64,000 nt of DNA from SVTX01 sp045612105 (GTDB lineage Bacteria > Bacillota > Clostridia > Oscillospirales > CAG-272). Under the pieces are notes generated by a model, which saw only the letters and a list, made by a program, of their open reading frames with translations, was not told the origin of the DNA and made no database searches. The number at the start of each line of letters is the position of its first letter. Positions within the stretch are counted from its first letter, which is position 1. The translations under genes were made by a program, and so were the position numbers. This document shows, piece after piece, positions 34,620 through 45,299 of this stretch. The stretch lies in contig JAZKYL010000110.1 in NCBI GenBank assembly GCA_045612105.1, positions 16,053 through 80,052 of the forward strand. The letters run 5' to 3'.

Positions 34620-35282
34620 CTAAAAATCCGATATAGTTTTCAAGGTATTTCCTTGTTTTTTATACCATTCCGGGAAGCATTCCTTAGTCATAATTGTGAT
34701 TCGAGTGCAATCGGATGTCCCTATCTCTGTCGTGTTGTAAGCATCGCACAAGATTCCCGTGTCATCCTCCATAACGAAAGATGAAATAACGTCAAGCAAC
34801 TGCTTCAATTCGTAATTGTCATAATCTCTTACACGGCGTGACGAAAGTTTCTCATCATATACGTGTGAGAAACACACAACACATTCCTTAAAGCGTGGCA
34901 GGTTATGATTGTCTGCGTAACTGCTCAGGGTAAAATACAGAGGATCAACGAGAAATTCCGTGCTCCTTCGTTGCTTTCTTTTGGGCAACAAGCTCGGTAG
35001 GGTTATCTCCAAAATCCCGTCCTCACATTTAATTTCGATTCCCTGCACAACTCCTGCCGAAGCGAGATATTCCGACTTTTTTACGCCGGTCGTACTATAT
35101 ATCAGATGGCGCAATCGGCAAGTAATAAGCTCACCTCGCAAAGCCGCATCGGTAGATAACAGCTCGTAGTTTTCGGGATACTCCGCGATATCCGTATGCT
35201 CAAGAGCACTTAACGTCCTCAAAAGCTTTTCGACCTCTGACTGAATGCCCGTTATTCTTTTATTTATAATTTGTCTGTCCAA
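34620..35282 (-). CDS. 220-residue hypothetical ICE protein
   Basis: An unrecognised soluble protein. A TTG start six bases after AAAGGAG is well supported. The N-terminus is a coiled helix (IQSEVEKLLRTLSALE). A 124-base gap separates it from the winged-helix gene. The pairing with the DUF5697-like gene upstream suggests that both belong to one functional unit in the transfer operon. Confidence 0.55.
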   Translation of the reverse strand: MDRQIINKRITGIQSEVEKLLRTLSALEHTDIAEYPENYELLSTDAALRGELITCRLRHLIYSTTGVKKSEYLASAGVVQGIEIKCEDGILEITLPSLLPKRKQRRSTEFLVDPLYFTLSSYADNHNLPRFKECVVCFSHVYDEKLSSRRVRDYDNYELKQLLDVISSFVMEDDTGILCDAYNTTEIGTSDCTRITIMTKECFPEWYKKQGNTLKTISDF

Positions 35283-35295
35283 GTTCTCTCCTTTC

Positions 35296-35826
35296 TCATT
35301 CTTTCATGTAATATTGTACTGTGCCGCTACTTGCATCAACGGTGCAAAATACCGTGTTTTCAAGCTCGATTTTTTCGATCTGCGTAACATCCACGACAAT
35401 GAGTATTTTCTTTCCGCATTCATCGTCGTGACGCATATTTAACGCGTGAACGATCATTGCCTCCCTGCCTATCGGAACGTAAACTATCTCATAGGTTTCA
35501 CCCTCAGCGAAGAATACAATCTTCGACGGATACGCATCGGTGCAGTGGAACTCGCATTTATCCCCGAAGTCAGCAAGCACCCAAAGAGCTGCCATCATTT
35601 CGGGATCGTCTTCTATATCCGGATTATGATAGTAGGTGTCCTTGTCGCCACGGTAAATAATCCGTCCTTGACTTACAAGATAGCCTAAAATTCGCTCTAT
35701 CTTTTCTTCTTTTCCGGGATAGAGACGTTTCCACTGTTCCCTTTTGATGCTACGGTAAGTACTGATGTCACGCAGTAAAGACTCTGCTTCCTGTCTGTAA
35801 AGCTGTTCTCTTGTTTTTGTTGCCAT
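35296..35826 (-). CDS. DUF5697-like ICE protein
   Basis: A 176-residue protein with an N-terminal helix-turn-helix-like stretch (TYRSIKREQWKRLYPGKEEKIERIL) followed by a beta-rich C-terminal domain. From memory it matches DUF5697, a family seen beside VirB4 genes of clostridial ICEs. A clear AAAGGAG precedes the ATG. It might regulate the transfer operon, but there is no direct evidence. Confidence 0.6.
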   Translation of the reverse strand: MATKTREQLYRQEAESLLRDISTYRSIKREQWKRLYPGKEEKIERILGYLVSQGRIIYRGDKDTYYHNPDIEDDPEMMAALWVLADFGDKCEFHCTDAYPSKIVFFAEGETYEIVYVPIGREAMIVHALNMRHDDECGKKILIVVDVTQIEKIELENTVFCTVDASSGTVQYYMKE

Positions 35827-35844
35827 AAAATTCTCCTTTATTTT

Positions 35845-38328
35845 TTAATTTTGTTTTGCCGCTTTCTCTTCAAGAATATCTCGAAGCTCGCGGCGGTCTG
35901 TGGTGATGAGAGTCTTTTCAAGACTGCTACATTTGAATTCGACCGAGATATTATTGTTGTTGGTACTGATAAGCCCGTTTCCTCTTTCAAAGTGCGTGAT
36001 CTCCATCACCTCTACTTCTGAAAGACGGAGGATACTCTGTACTCTCTGCGCCTCTTCGTCCTCTAAATTCAAAATAATTTTTGTTTTGCAGTTATTGATG
36101 ATTCCTTTGCCGTATTTTCCATCGTCAAGAGCAAAGAAATCATTGAGATCCTGAGTAGCGCAAACGGCAGAACCGCCGTATCCGCGAATGATTTTGAATA
36201 TTTCCAAGACGAACTCTGCGGCAAGTCGGTTGCCCGTACCGCCTATAAGCTGCCAGCACTCGTCGATGAAGATTGTCTTCTCAACGGTGCGATTTTCTTT
36301 TGCTTTATCCCAAACATAGTCAAGGGCTACGAACATTCCGAGAGGAAGTAGGTCGCCGCTAAGCTCGGATATATCAAGCACGGTGTACTTGTTATCCAGA
36401 TTGACGTTCGTTTGCTGGGAGAAGGTGCTTGCAGAGCCGTTAACAAGGCGATTTAAGATATTCGCCATACGCTTGGTCTGCGCGTCCTGTTTTAAGATTG
36501 CGTGTAGGTCTCCGAGAACGGGCATAGGGCGATAGCGGTCGGGATCATCGGGATCCCGTAAGGAATCGTTATCGTGAGTAATACCTTTTTCCTCATAGGT
36601 TTTTATAAGTGCTTCATCAAGCAACTGTCTTTCTTCGTGTGTCATATCGGGTATGAGCAAGCTGAAGAAGATGTGCAGTCGTTGTATCTTGGAGGAAAGA
36701 GCGGATTTCTCGGTCATAGCGCCGTCGATTAGCTCGTCGGCAGATTTATCTGCTTTTCGTATCTCCATGATGTTGATGCAATTCTGCGAGGCGGGAGATA
36801 TCTGTATGAACTCACCGCCAATGTTCTTGCAAGCGCGGTAAAATTCGTGTCCCTTGAGGGGTGCTACGATAAATACCTGAATACCTTTTCGCCTCATACG
36901 AAGCGCCATCAACTGCATCAAGAATGTCTTTCCCGCGCCCGACGTTCCAAGAATGGAAATGTTAGCGTTCTTATATACCTGTGAATTGAAGATATCCACG
37001 ATAGTAAGAGAGTTATTGAAGCGATTGACACCAAGCAAAATGCCGTTATCGTCACACATTTCAAAGCTGACGAAGGGATAGCAGCTTGCAGCACCTCTGG
37101 TCAGTACGTTTCTCTTTGAACGCTCAAACAGATGCTTTTCAAGGGATACAAGAGGTAATGCTGAAAGGAACGCTTGCTCCTCACGGAAGGTGCAGGTCAC
37201 GCATCCGATGTCGTGGGAGAGCAAGAGCTTTCGCATTTCCTTTTCTCTGTAATCAAGCTCGGCGGGGTTGTTTGCGGTAATGGTAATGAGGGTGTTCATA
37301 TAGTAGAAATCCTCGTTCTCCGCAATCCCTCGTTTGAGGAAATATCCGCTTTTTATGGCATCGTCAAGGCTGTCAAAGTTGGTATTGGTGTCGCTCGCAT
37401 CCTTGATCTTGGAGTGATTGATACGAAGCTGCTGACCGAGCTTTTGTACCATTCTGTCCTTGGGTTGCTTGGTGAGGAACAGATCCACGTCGATTCCGTC
37501 ACCCGCATTGACGAGTAGGCTGAGCCACCCGGCAGGAACCTCTGCTTTGTATCCGTGTGAGGGGATAAGCAGATAGGACTGATACAGCCCGTCCACGCAT
37601 ACGTAACGACCTCTCGTAAAATCCAAGGTTTTGGGAGCGAAGAACTCCGAGCAAGGAATATCGCTGATATCCTTGCCCGCGGCAGCATATTCAGCTATTA
37701 CTTGCGGAACACGCTGCCTCAATGGGATAAGATTGCTTGTCTGTCGGCAAAGTACACTATAAAGGACTTCTGCTAAAAACTCATCCTCATTCTCAGGGAT
37801 CAAAATGTCATTTCCGCACTGCTTCAAGAAATTCTGCGCGGTGCGAGCCGCGGTGTGAAGAAAGGAGATAGCCTGTGCCTCTTCATTTCCACGCCGCGCC
37901 CCCTCCGACTCATATTCAAAGGCGATAAAAAATCGTCTTGTAGTTGCTTCCTTAGAGCCGAGCCGCTTGATAAGGTCAAGATAGTCCTCTTGAAGCATAC
38001 GGCAGTTTTCGTCGGTTTCGGTCTCCATTTCCCTCCTTATCATTTCGATGTGGCTCTTTATTTCGGCGCATTTGGTAAGCACCTTAAAATGCACCTTGAC
38101 GGGACTGATCTTCAGAAATCCGATGAATGAGTAAATGATACTCCGCTGCTCACGTGAGGAGCGGAGCATAAAGTTGATGGGATTGACTTCTACGATCTTT
38201 ACGTAGCGGTAGTCCTTCGTGTAGATAATGCCGTTTTCAATTTTATATATGGGCAAATACTCCGCAACGGGATTTAAGTATCTCGACTCCTGCGCTGCTC
38301 TGCCCGACGGTACTTTGTTCTTTGACAT
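35845..38328 (-). CDS. VirB4/TraE-type conjugation ATPase
   Basis: An 827-residue ATPase that powers the type IV secretion channel. It has an N-terminal VirB4 domain and a C-terminal RecA-like domain with Walker A GTSGAGKT, then LKGHEFYRACK, and Walker B FIDECWQLI. The length is normal for the family. It lies between the DUF5697-like gene and the large surface protein, in the expected order for Gram-positive transfer modules. Confidence 0.95.
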   Translation of the reverse strand: MSKNKVPSGRAAQESRYLNPVAEYLPIYKIENGIIYTKDYRYVKIVEVNPINFMLRSSREQRSIIYSFIGFLKISPVKVHFKVLTKCAEIKSHIEMIRREMETETDENCRMLQEDYLDLIKRLGSKEATTRRFFIAFEYESEGARRGNEEAQAISFLHTAARTAQNFLKQCGNDILIPENEDEFLAEVLYSVLCRQTSNLIPLRQRVPQVIAEYAAAGKDISDIPCSEFFAPKTLDFTRGRYVCVDGLYQSYLLIPSHGYKAEVPAGWLSLLVNAGDGIDVDLFLTKQPKDRMVQKLGQQLRINHSKIKDASDTNTNFDSLDDAIKSGYFLKRGIAENEDFYYMNTLITITANNPAELDYREKEMRKLLLSHDIGCVTCTFREEQAFLSALPLVSLEKHLFERSKRNVLTRGAASCYPFVSFEMCDDNGILLGVNRFNNSLTIVDIFNSQVYKNANISILGTSGAGKTFLMQLMALRMRRKGIQVFIVAPLKGHEFYRACKNIGGEFIQISPASQNCINIMEIRKADKSADELIDGAMTEKSALSSKIQRLHIFFSLLIPDMTHEERQLLDEALIKTYEEKGITHDNDSLRDPDDPDRYRPMPVLGDLHAILKQDAQTKRMANILNRLVNGSASTFSQQTNVNLDNKYTVLDISELSGDLLPLGMFVALDYVWDKAKENRTVEKTIFIDECWQLIGGTGNRLAAEFVLEIFKIIRGYGGSAVCATQDLNDFFALDDGKYGKGIINNCKTKIILNLEDEEAQRVQSILRLSEVEVMEITHFERGNGLISTNNNNISVEFKCSSLEKTLITTDRRELRDILEEKAAKQN

Positions 38329-38343
38329 TTCTCACCTCGCGTA

Positions 38344-41300
38344 TTATTTATAATACTCATCCTTACGCTTTTTGGAAATTACTATCCAAACAGCCGATCC
38401 TGCAATACCAAGTACAGCGATCACGATGAGAATGATTGCTACAGTAGGCATCTTCCAAAGTATCTCGAAGCTGTATTCACTGACGTTACCTGCAGCATCT
38501 TCCAGAACGATTCGGTACTTGCCTACCTCGGTAAGCTCGTCGCCAAGATTGTATTCAATGAGTTCATCATCAAGATATACCATCATCGTAGCGTCGGAGC
38601 TGAGATCGGTAATGATTACCGCGCCCTTGGTAGAGCCGCCGTTTTCCACACCCGAGATAACCACGCCTGGAGGAGTGGAATCAACAGTTACCGTTACGTT
38701 CTGCTCAACTCCGTCCGCAACTATAGTGATTTCATACGTGCCGCTTTCTTCGAGAATTATAGTACCCTTATCAAGAGTAACCTCTTCCCCATCTACAAGC
38801 ACTTTATCAAAGCCCGGCAGGGTGTCGATCTCCTCTTCAAATTTTGAGTAAAGAGGATCGATTATAGTAAAGCTCAGTTCCTTGGCATTTCCGTACATAT
38901 CCACCATTTTGACAGTATATGATCCGATTTCGGTAAGGGTAGCGCCGGGCTCATACTCTATCACTTCGCCGTCCTTGGTGACGGTAATAGTCAGCTCTTC
39001 GGTCGAATTCAACGTGACCGTATTCGCCAAGCCTTTATCATGAACGTCAATGGTATAGTCAACAGAAGAGTCGATATTTACAGTAAAACTGTAGGTCATA
39101 CCATTTGCGGTGACGTCTACAACGTATTCACCGCTATCGGTAAGAACCAAGGTGCCCTTGTCGAGCGTAAAGTCATTTCCATTTACCTTGATGCCTTCAA
39201 ATCCGGGGATATTGTCAAGCTCCTGTTCAAATCTTACATAATGTTTTTCAATGATAGTGAAACTGAGCTCCTTGGTATTGTTGAGAGCATCTGTGAGCTT
39301 AACTGTATAGAAGGCAGGCTCGGTAATAGCATTCTCAAGCTCGTACTCCATATGCTCGCCGTTCTTGCTAACCTCAACAACTACCTCTTCCGTAGCAGAA
39401 ATCGTTACCGAGTTAGAAAAGCCTCCGTCGTGGACGTTTACAGAACAGTCAACGGTAGAATCAACGCTCACAGTAAACACACAGGATTTGCTGCCCGCAA
39501 ATATCTCAACTATATATGAGCCGTCTTTATCCAAGAGCAACGTTCCCTTATCGAGAGTTATTTCCTTTTCATCGACTGTAACCTTTTCAAAGCCGGGGAT
39601 CTTGTCGATCTCCTGCTCAAATCTGACGTATACGGGCTCAATAATCGTAAAGCTTATCTCATCCTCATTGCCAAGGGAGTCGGTAATCTTCAAAGTGTAC
39701 TCACCGGGGATATCGAGCTTGTCTCCCACCTTATACTTAATAGTTTCGCCGTTTCTGGTAGCCTCAACATTGATGTCTTCTCTCGCAACAAAAGTAGCAC
39801 TGTTAGCAAATCCCTTGTTATGGACGTTGATAGCATAATCTACAGTGCGGTCGACAGTTGTAGTAAAGGTGTAGGTCTTACCGTTAACCATCACTCCAAC
39901 CTCGTAGGTGCCATTCTCTGTAAGCTTAAGGCTTCCGTAATTCAAGCGCACCTCTTCTCCGTTTACAATAACCTTTTCAAAGCCTACGGTATCATCGAAA
40001 TTGTGGCTGAAGCCCGTTGATACCTCGGGGACTATTGTAAAGGTCATTTCCACGGTGTTCATAAGCGCGTCGGTTATCTTCAAGGTGTATTTTCCGGGAG
40101 AGTTATACAGAATATCCTCGTCGTAGGTGTACTCTTCTCCGTTGATGGTCATATAGACCTCCACAGGCTCGTAGAGTTCAATAAGAACGCCGTTTGAAAG
40201 ACCGCCATCGTAAATATTGATATCGAAATCAACCGAGGTGTCGATCTCGAACTCGATCTCGCTGACGTTCTGTGCCATATCGGTTGCTACGACCTTGTAT
40301 TTTCCCTCTTCGGTCACGGGAGTACCTGAAATATATTCGCCAACCTCAATTCCGTTCTTAAAGAGCAGCGCCGTAATATCAGAATCCACTATATCGACCT
40401 TAACGGGGGTATTCACGGGAATATCTGCCTTGTGTCCCTCAATTATGAGTTGAGGACTTACTGTATCGATAATGAATTCGTAAGTGTACTGATATCCGTC
40501 GTAGTTTTCAAGGATAAGGGTATAATTGCCGTCGTCGGTAAGCTTTTTGCCCGAAATGTATTCAAGCTCAACACCATCACGCATAACTGTAACTATCGCT
40601 TCATCTATCCAAGTAAATGTGACAGTTTTATTGGTATATCCGTTATTCTCTACTCCTTCAAGTGTTCCTGTGGGATAGGGCTGAGAGTAGGTTGTCTGTA
40701 CCGAGATAGAATCCATACCTGTACGGAATTCGTCAGTGATTACTACCCTATACATTCCCGAGGTTCTGAATTTGTAGGTAAGAGTATCAAGCTCGACTGC
40801 AGTACCGTAATCGTCTGTATGAAGCAGCTCCCATGTCTCGCCGCCATCGGTGGACTTATATAAGTCAACGCTATGAAGATGAGATTCTTTGTCGATGCTC
40901 TCAATTACGGTAATTACCAATCTCTTTGTGTCCGCGTCAGCCTCAAACTCCGCTGAAGGCGCATTACGGGAGATAACTATCTTGAATTTCTCAGACTCGC
41001 CCGAATGGTTGACAGATACTGCGGTATATGTTCCGCTTTCGGTAAGGGCACAGGTTTCTCCGAGGCTATAGCTACCTATAAGATCTCCGTCTTCATCATA
41101 GACGTTGAACATAGCCATTTCGTCAAGCTCGTCGGTTATGGAAATTGAAATTCCGTCCTTGAAATAATAGGTGCGTCCAAGGTCAACCTTTACTGCTTCT
41201 CCGTTGCCAATAGTATAGTGAAGATTGGGAAGCGTGCGAATTATTGTCAAATTGTATTCGTTGGTATTGCCGTAGGAGTCGCTGATTACCATTACGTGCT

Positions 41301-44037
41301 TGCCCTCGGTGTTATAAACAGTACCTATAAAGCTTTCGCCATCAACTGTCACACCAATATTATCACCGAGCAACACTTCGTTTGCGAGGATATTACGATC
41401 TGCGGAATAGCCGTAAAGGTTTTCATCGGGACCTGCGGTTGCGGGAGCTTTCTCCCAATAATAGTAGGAATTGATACCCTGCTTGGCATACTCTGCAATC
41501 ACCTCGTTAAGGCGCTCATCGGTAAAGTAGGCTACAAGCTCCTCGGGATTACCCGATTTATAGTAGATATGATAAAGTCCGTTCTGTGCGTTTACAGCAT
41601 CTATGCTATCCATAGGAACGCCGGTATCCCAAGTTGAATTGCTCCAAACTCTCGTCATTACCTTGGATCGTTCTCTTGCGGTGGCAAACTCAAGGGCTTT
41701 ATCATATGTGGTGAACGCAAAGAGATCGCCGTTAATATCGTGAATCTCAAAGTATTCCTTGGTAAGCGTTTCTGTAAATACGTTCTTTTTGGTGGAAACA
41801 AACCCACTCTCCCACTCGTTACCTGCTGCATCCACTACATTGACAAGGTAGCTTCCGCCTTCGATCGTGTAGAGCTTGGTGCCGTTAGCAATAGTTTTTC
41901 CGTTTACGGTAACCGAAACTATAGGAGCTGTTGTTATAGGATCTCCATCTGTCCAAGAGATCGTTACGTCTCCCGTAGCACGACAGTCTGCCACTCCCAA
42001 AAGGTCAGCCTGCTTAATTCCCCGGTCAATAACAACCGTATATTCTCCGGTAGAATTGCCTGCATCAGATACTCCCTTGAAAACGTATTTTCCGGGCTTG
42101 CTGAACTCAATTCCCGACACGTAGCTTACAAAGGTATCGCTGCCGGGCATCTTAACGTAGCAGGTCTCGCCGCATACAAAGGAAACATAATCTCCGTTAG
42201 TATATGAACCGCTGCCGATGGGCTCACCGTCAACGTAGAGCTGCGCTGAGGGTATCTCTCTGTCCAGAGTAATGGTATACGTCTCTGAGACATTGGAAGC
42301 CATATCCTTTACATAGAATTTGTATTCTCCTGCTTCAGTAAGCTTTGTATTACTGGAATACGAAACGTAGCTTGTAGCTCCGGGCTTCAATACGTATATA
42401 GCCTTAACCTCACAGTTATCCCATCCAATAAACTTGATATACTCAGCATTGGTAGATTTGCCTGACTCTATCTTGTTCTCTCCGCTGTAAAGCTGACCGT
42501 AAGGGACTGTTCTATCTATAGTTATCGTTACAGTTGAGGTTCTATTTTTGCAGTTATCTGCACAATAGAACGAATACGTTCCTTCTGCCTTCAGTTGCGT
42601 TCCCGACACATAATCGGAGTAATAGGATTCGCCCGGCAGCTTAGCAAAGCAATATCCTACACCCGAAAGGCTATCGGTAGCTACGTATTTTACGTATGCA
42701 GCATTCGTATAGGTTTCGCTCTCGGTTATCAATTTACTTCCCGCATAAAGCTTGCCCACCGCATCGGTTCTGTCAAGGGTGATCGTGTAAACCGAAGACT
42801 GATTACCTGCCATATCTACAGAGTAAAATTTATATACTCCCTCGTCTTCAAGCTTGGTAAGTGCAGTATATTCGGAGTACACACTCGCTCCGGGCATAAG
42901 TACATAGCATTTAGAAATACCGGACTGACTATCAATACCTTCAAACTTTATAGAGCTTGATTTACTGTATTTGCCTGAATCAACCTTGATTGTTCCACTG
43001 TAAAGCTGCCCTGTGGGTGCTGTGGGATCGTAATACACCGTGCTTTCCGCCGAAACGTTACCCGCTTTATCGACTGCTCTGAAGGTGTACCATCCGGTAG
43101 CTGAAGAGAGTGCCGTTCCTGCGGCGTAAGAGCTCCATGAAGAAGAGCCGGGGTTCTTGACCTGGTAATATGAGACACCGCCTGTATCGGTTGCAGTGTA
43201 CTTGACGGGCTTGTTGGTGTACCCACCGCTTGCAATAGTAGTTCCGCTTGAGTTTGTGATCTTACCAACCGGGGCTACGGTATCCAAATATATCTTTGCA
43301 GTAGCGCTCATATTGGAAGCTTCATCAACCGCATAAAAATACCACCAGCCGTTGTTTGCGCTTGTTGCAGTAACACTCTTGCTCGTGCCTATCGTGTATG
43401 AATACGCCGAAGAGCTGGGTGAACGGTAATATAATCTGTAATTATTAGCATCACTGTACGATGCAGTAATCGCCTTGTTGGTATAGCTTCCGCTTGATAC
43501 CGTCGATGTTCCCGCCTTCAAGGATACCGTTGGCGCAGTTGTATCAACTGTAAAGGTATAGGTGAAGGTATATATTTTAGACAACAAGATGTTTTCCTGG
43601 TATACTCCGGAATATGTAAGTACATAATCTCCGTCGGGAAGCGCTCCTTGATACAAATAACCGCTACCGTTGCCGGACAATGACTTGCTTGTATACGTGG
43701 AGCCGTTTCGAGTCAGCTTGAACGACGAGTGATACATTATGTCTCCGGCATATATATAGAAATTATAATACGTCCAATCGTACACCTTGTCGTTGTAATA
43801 AACCGATGTCGATGTGTCTTTTTTATAATTCTGCGTGGATATTGTTATTCTGAAATCGTCCATGTAGCCCGATGCCGATCCGCTGCCTGTATCGTACGTG
43901 CCCGAGATGGTATATTCTCCCGCCGTGTTGGTAGCCGCTGATGCGGTTAGCGGAAGGGACATCATAATGCCAAGTGCAATCGCTGATACGACAAATAACA
44001 GCAGTATTCTGATTTTGTTTTTTGATTTAAAATTCAA
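38344..44037 (-). CDS. giant repetitive surface protein (1,897 residues)
   Basis: A signal peptide (ILLLFVVSAIALGIMMSLPL) opens the protein; a single C-terminal membrane helix (TVAIILIVIAVLGIAGSAVW) and a short Lys/Arg-rich tail (SKKRKDEYYK) anchor it. Between them are many Ig-like or bacterial-Ig repeats: in the N-terminal half units of about 75 residues (ending in TITLDR-type strands with a YxC pattern), in the C-terminal half at least four units of about 125 residues beginning VDYAINVHNKGF or similar. There is no LPXTG sorting motif. It sits between VirB4 and PrgI in the transfer operon, so mating-pair adhesion is the likely role. Confidence 0.85.
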   Translation of the reverse strand: MNFKSKNKIRILLLFVVSAIALGIMMSLPLTASAATNTAGEYTISGTYDTGSGSASGYMDDFRITISTQNYKKDTSTSVYYNDKVYDWTYYNFYIYAGDIMYHSSFKLTRNGSTYTSKSLSGNGSGYLYQGALPDGDYVLTYSGVYQENILLSKIYTFTYTFTVDTTAPTVSLKAGTSTVSSGSYTNKAITASYSDANNYRLYYRSPSSSAYSYTIGTSKSVTATSANNGWWYFYAVDEASNMSATAKIYLDTVAPVGKITNSSGTTIASGGYTNKPVKYTATDTGGVSYYQVKNPGSSSWSSYAAGTALSSATGWYTFRAVDKAGNVSAESTVYYDPTAPTGQLYSGTIKVDSGKYSKSSSIKFEGIDSQSGISKCYVLMPGASVYSEYTALTKLEDEGVYKFYSVDMAGNQSSVYTITLDRTDAVGKLYAGSKLITESETYTNAAYVKYVATDSLSGVGYCFAKLPGESYYSDYVSGTQLKAEGTYSFYCADNCKNRTSTVTITIDRTVPYGQLYSGENKIESGKSTNAEYIKFIGWDNCEVKAIYVLKPGATSYVSYSSNTKLTEAGEYKFYVKDMASNVSETYTITLDREIPSAQLYVDGEPIGSGSYTNGDYVSFVCGETCYVKMPGSDTFVSYVSGIEFSKPGKYVFKGVSDAGNSTGEYTVVIDRGIKQADLLGVADCRATGDVTISWTDGDPITTAPIVSVTVNGKTIANGTKLYTIEGGSYLVNVVDAAGNEWESGFVSTKKNVFTETLTKEYFEIHDINGDLFAFTTYDKALEFATARERSKVMTRVWSNSTWDTGVPMDSIDAVNAQNGLYHIYYKSGNPEELVAYFTDERLNEVIAEYAKQGINSYYYWEKAPATAGPDENLYGYSADRNILANEVLLGDNIGVTVDGESFIGTVYNTEGKHVMVISDSYGNTNEYNLTIIRTLPNLHYTIGNGEAVKVDLGRTYYFKDGISISITDELDEMAMFNVYDEDGDLIGSYSLGETCALTESGTYTAVSVNHSGESEKFKIVISRNAPSAEFEADADTKRLVITVIESIDKESHLHSVDLYKSTDGGETWELLHTDDYGTAVELDTLTYKFRTSGMYRVVITDEFRTGMDSISVQTTYSQPYPTGTLEGVENNGYTNKTVTFTWIDEAIVTVMRDGVELEYISGKKLTDDGNYTLILENYDGYQYTYEFIIDTVSPQLIIEGHKADIPVNTPVKVDIVDSDITALLFKNGIEVGEYISGTPVTEEGKYKVVATDMAQNVSEIEFEIDTSVDFDINIYDGGLSNGVLIELYEPVEVYMTINGEEYTYDEDILYNSPGKYTLKITDALMNTVEMTFTIVPEVSTGFSHNFDDTVGFEKVIVNGEEVRLNYGSLKLTENGTYEVGVMVNGKTYTFTTTVDRTVDYAINVHNKGFANSATFVAREDINVEATRNGETIKYKVGDKLDIPGEYTLKITDSLGNEDEISFTIIEPVYVRFEQEIDKIPGFEKVTVDEKEITLDKGTLLLDKDGSYIVEIFAGSKSCVFTVSVDSTVDCSVNVHDGGFSNSVTISATEEVVVEVSKNGEHMEYELENAITEPAFYTVKLTDALNNTKELSFTIIEKHYVRFEQELDNIPGFEGIKVNGNDFTLDKGTLVLTDSGEYVVDVTANGMTYSFTVNIDSSVDYTIDVHDKGLANTVTLNSTEELTITVTKDGEVIEYEPGATLTEIGSYTVKMVDMYGNAKELSFTIIDPLYSKFEEEIDTLPGFDKVLVDGEEVTLDKGTIILEESGTYEITIVADGVEQNVTVTVDSTPPGVVISGVENGGSTKGAVIITDLSSDATMMVYLDDELIEYNLGDELTEVGKYRIVLEDAAGNVSEYSFEILWKMPTVAIILIVIAVLGIAGSAVWIVISKKRKDEYYK

Positions 44038-44059
44038 TATTTTTTCCTCCTTATTTGCT

Positions 44060-44413
44060 TTAAGTATTATTGGTTTCTTTCTTTTCGGGATCGATTGTTT
44101 TCTTGTCCTTCTTCTTGCCGACGATGCGGCGGTTGATTAAAAATTTAAACCAACCGAAGATATATGACGATAGGCTTTCTCCCGATATACCTATCAAGGC
44201 AAGCAACACCAGCGGTAAAACAGTGAAGCATAGCAACACTGCCTTTGAGCTGATATCAAGCCCCAGCATAAAAATAGGCATTCCCACAAGAAATGCAAGA
44301 ATGCCCGCTTCTATTACGTTTCTTAACTTGAATAATCCTCCCATCACTGTACCGCCTTCAATGAAATTCGGCGGTATATAATAGGTGTCAAATTCGCTGT
44401 CGTTTTGGCTCAT
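44060..44413 (-). CDS. PrgI-family conjugation membrane protein
   Basis: About 117 residues with two membrane helices (IEAGILAFLVGMPIFML and AVLLCFTVLPLVLLALIG), preceded by YYIPPNFIEGG. This matches the PrgI family of Gram-positive type IV secretion systems, which lies beside VirB4. I take the ATG at 44413 after GAAAGGAGG; the upstream ATG is in the previous gene's coding end. Confidence 0.85.
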   Translation of the reverse strand: MSQNDSEFDTYYIPPNFIEGGTVMGGLFKLRNVIEAGILAFLVGMPIFMLGLDISSKAVLLCFTVLPLVLLALIGISGESLSSYIFGWFKFLINRRIVGKKKDKKTIDPEKKETNNT

Positions 44414-44435
44414 AAATCCTCCTTTCTCTCCCGTT

Positions 44436-45299
44436 TCATTTAAAGGTTTCATCGTTCAGAAACAGAATCAGATTTGCTTCATAATCCTTGGCAAGCTTTT
44501 TTTGCTCCTCCGAAAGATGAAAGATATTGTCCGCGAAGTATTCCGCACCGTTATACACAATGGTGTAGATTGCCCAGGTTTCCGTGACCTCGGTTTCAGT
44601 TATTGTTTTCTCTCCGGTTTCTTTATTCACGGATTCCTTGTAAACGGTCCTTTTTCTATCCTCATATGAGGTAGTGTAGGAATACAGCTTTCCTTTGTTG
44701 TTGCTCAGTATATGATCCATATTAGAAATGGATACGCCTTGATAATCTTGGCACTTGGATGCGGAATACTGAGAAACAAAGGACATAACGTTTTGATCTG
44801 TCAATCTTGGATGAGAGTCTATGATCTCCTTTTGAGTAGCTTCAGAATCTTTGAAGTCGTCTTCTATTTCTGATATTATATCCTCCTTGGCTTCGTTCAT
44901 GATCGATCCGAGGGAGGTATATATCTTATCAATGTTGTTTGTTATCACTGTACTATCATTGAGGATAAGGGCGTCCTTATTATCTACGGAATAAGGTTGT
45001 TCCAATCCATCAAATATTACACTTGGTAACAAACATATAATCAGAACAGGTATCAAAAGTAACGCAGAAATAACAATAATGATTTTTATTATCAGGTCTC
45101 TGTTCTCCCACGCAAATGCGGCTATCGCTCCGTAATAACTGCCTGCCGCCGCGCCCTTAGCGGTCGATGCAATGGTTTTACCGAGTTTAGTTGCGCTCTT
45201 TGCAAGTTTTGCGGTTGTCCGTGCAGTATTAACCGCTGCACTTGCCGCTTGTCCTGTTTTCTTTAATGGTTCAGAAACTGGGTGCTTGTTTTCTGCCAT
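44436..45299 (-). CDS. membrane-anchored transfer protein (CD1108-like N-terminus)
   Basis: A 287-residue protein. The N-terminus is a polar, Ala/Lys/Thr-rich stretch (TARTTAKLAKSATKLGKTI), followed by one strong membrane helix (IIKIIIVISALLLIPVLI) and a mostly soluble extracellular domain of about 190 residues. The N-terminal pattern resembles CD1108-family mobile-element proteins, which often end in a peptidoglycan hydrolase; here no hydrolase domain is visible. Its ATG overlaps the stop of the preceding gene (TAATG). Confidence 0.6.
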   Translation of the reverse strand: MAENKHPVSEPLKKTGQAASAAVNTARTTAKLAKSATKLGKTIASTAKGAAAGSYYGAIAAFAWENRDLIIKIIIVISALLLIPVLIICLLPSVIFDGLEQPYSVDNKDALILNDSTVITNNIDKIYTSLGSIMNEAKEDIISEIEDDFKDSEATQKEIIDSHPRLTDQNVMSFVSQYSASKCQDYQGVSISNMDHILSNNKGKLYSYTTSYEDRKRTVYKESVNKETGEKTITETEVTETWAIYTIVYNGAEYFADNIFHLSEEQKKLAKDYEANLILFLNDETFK

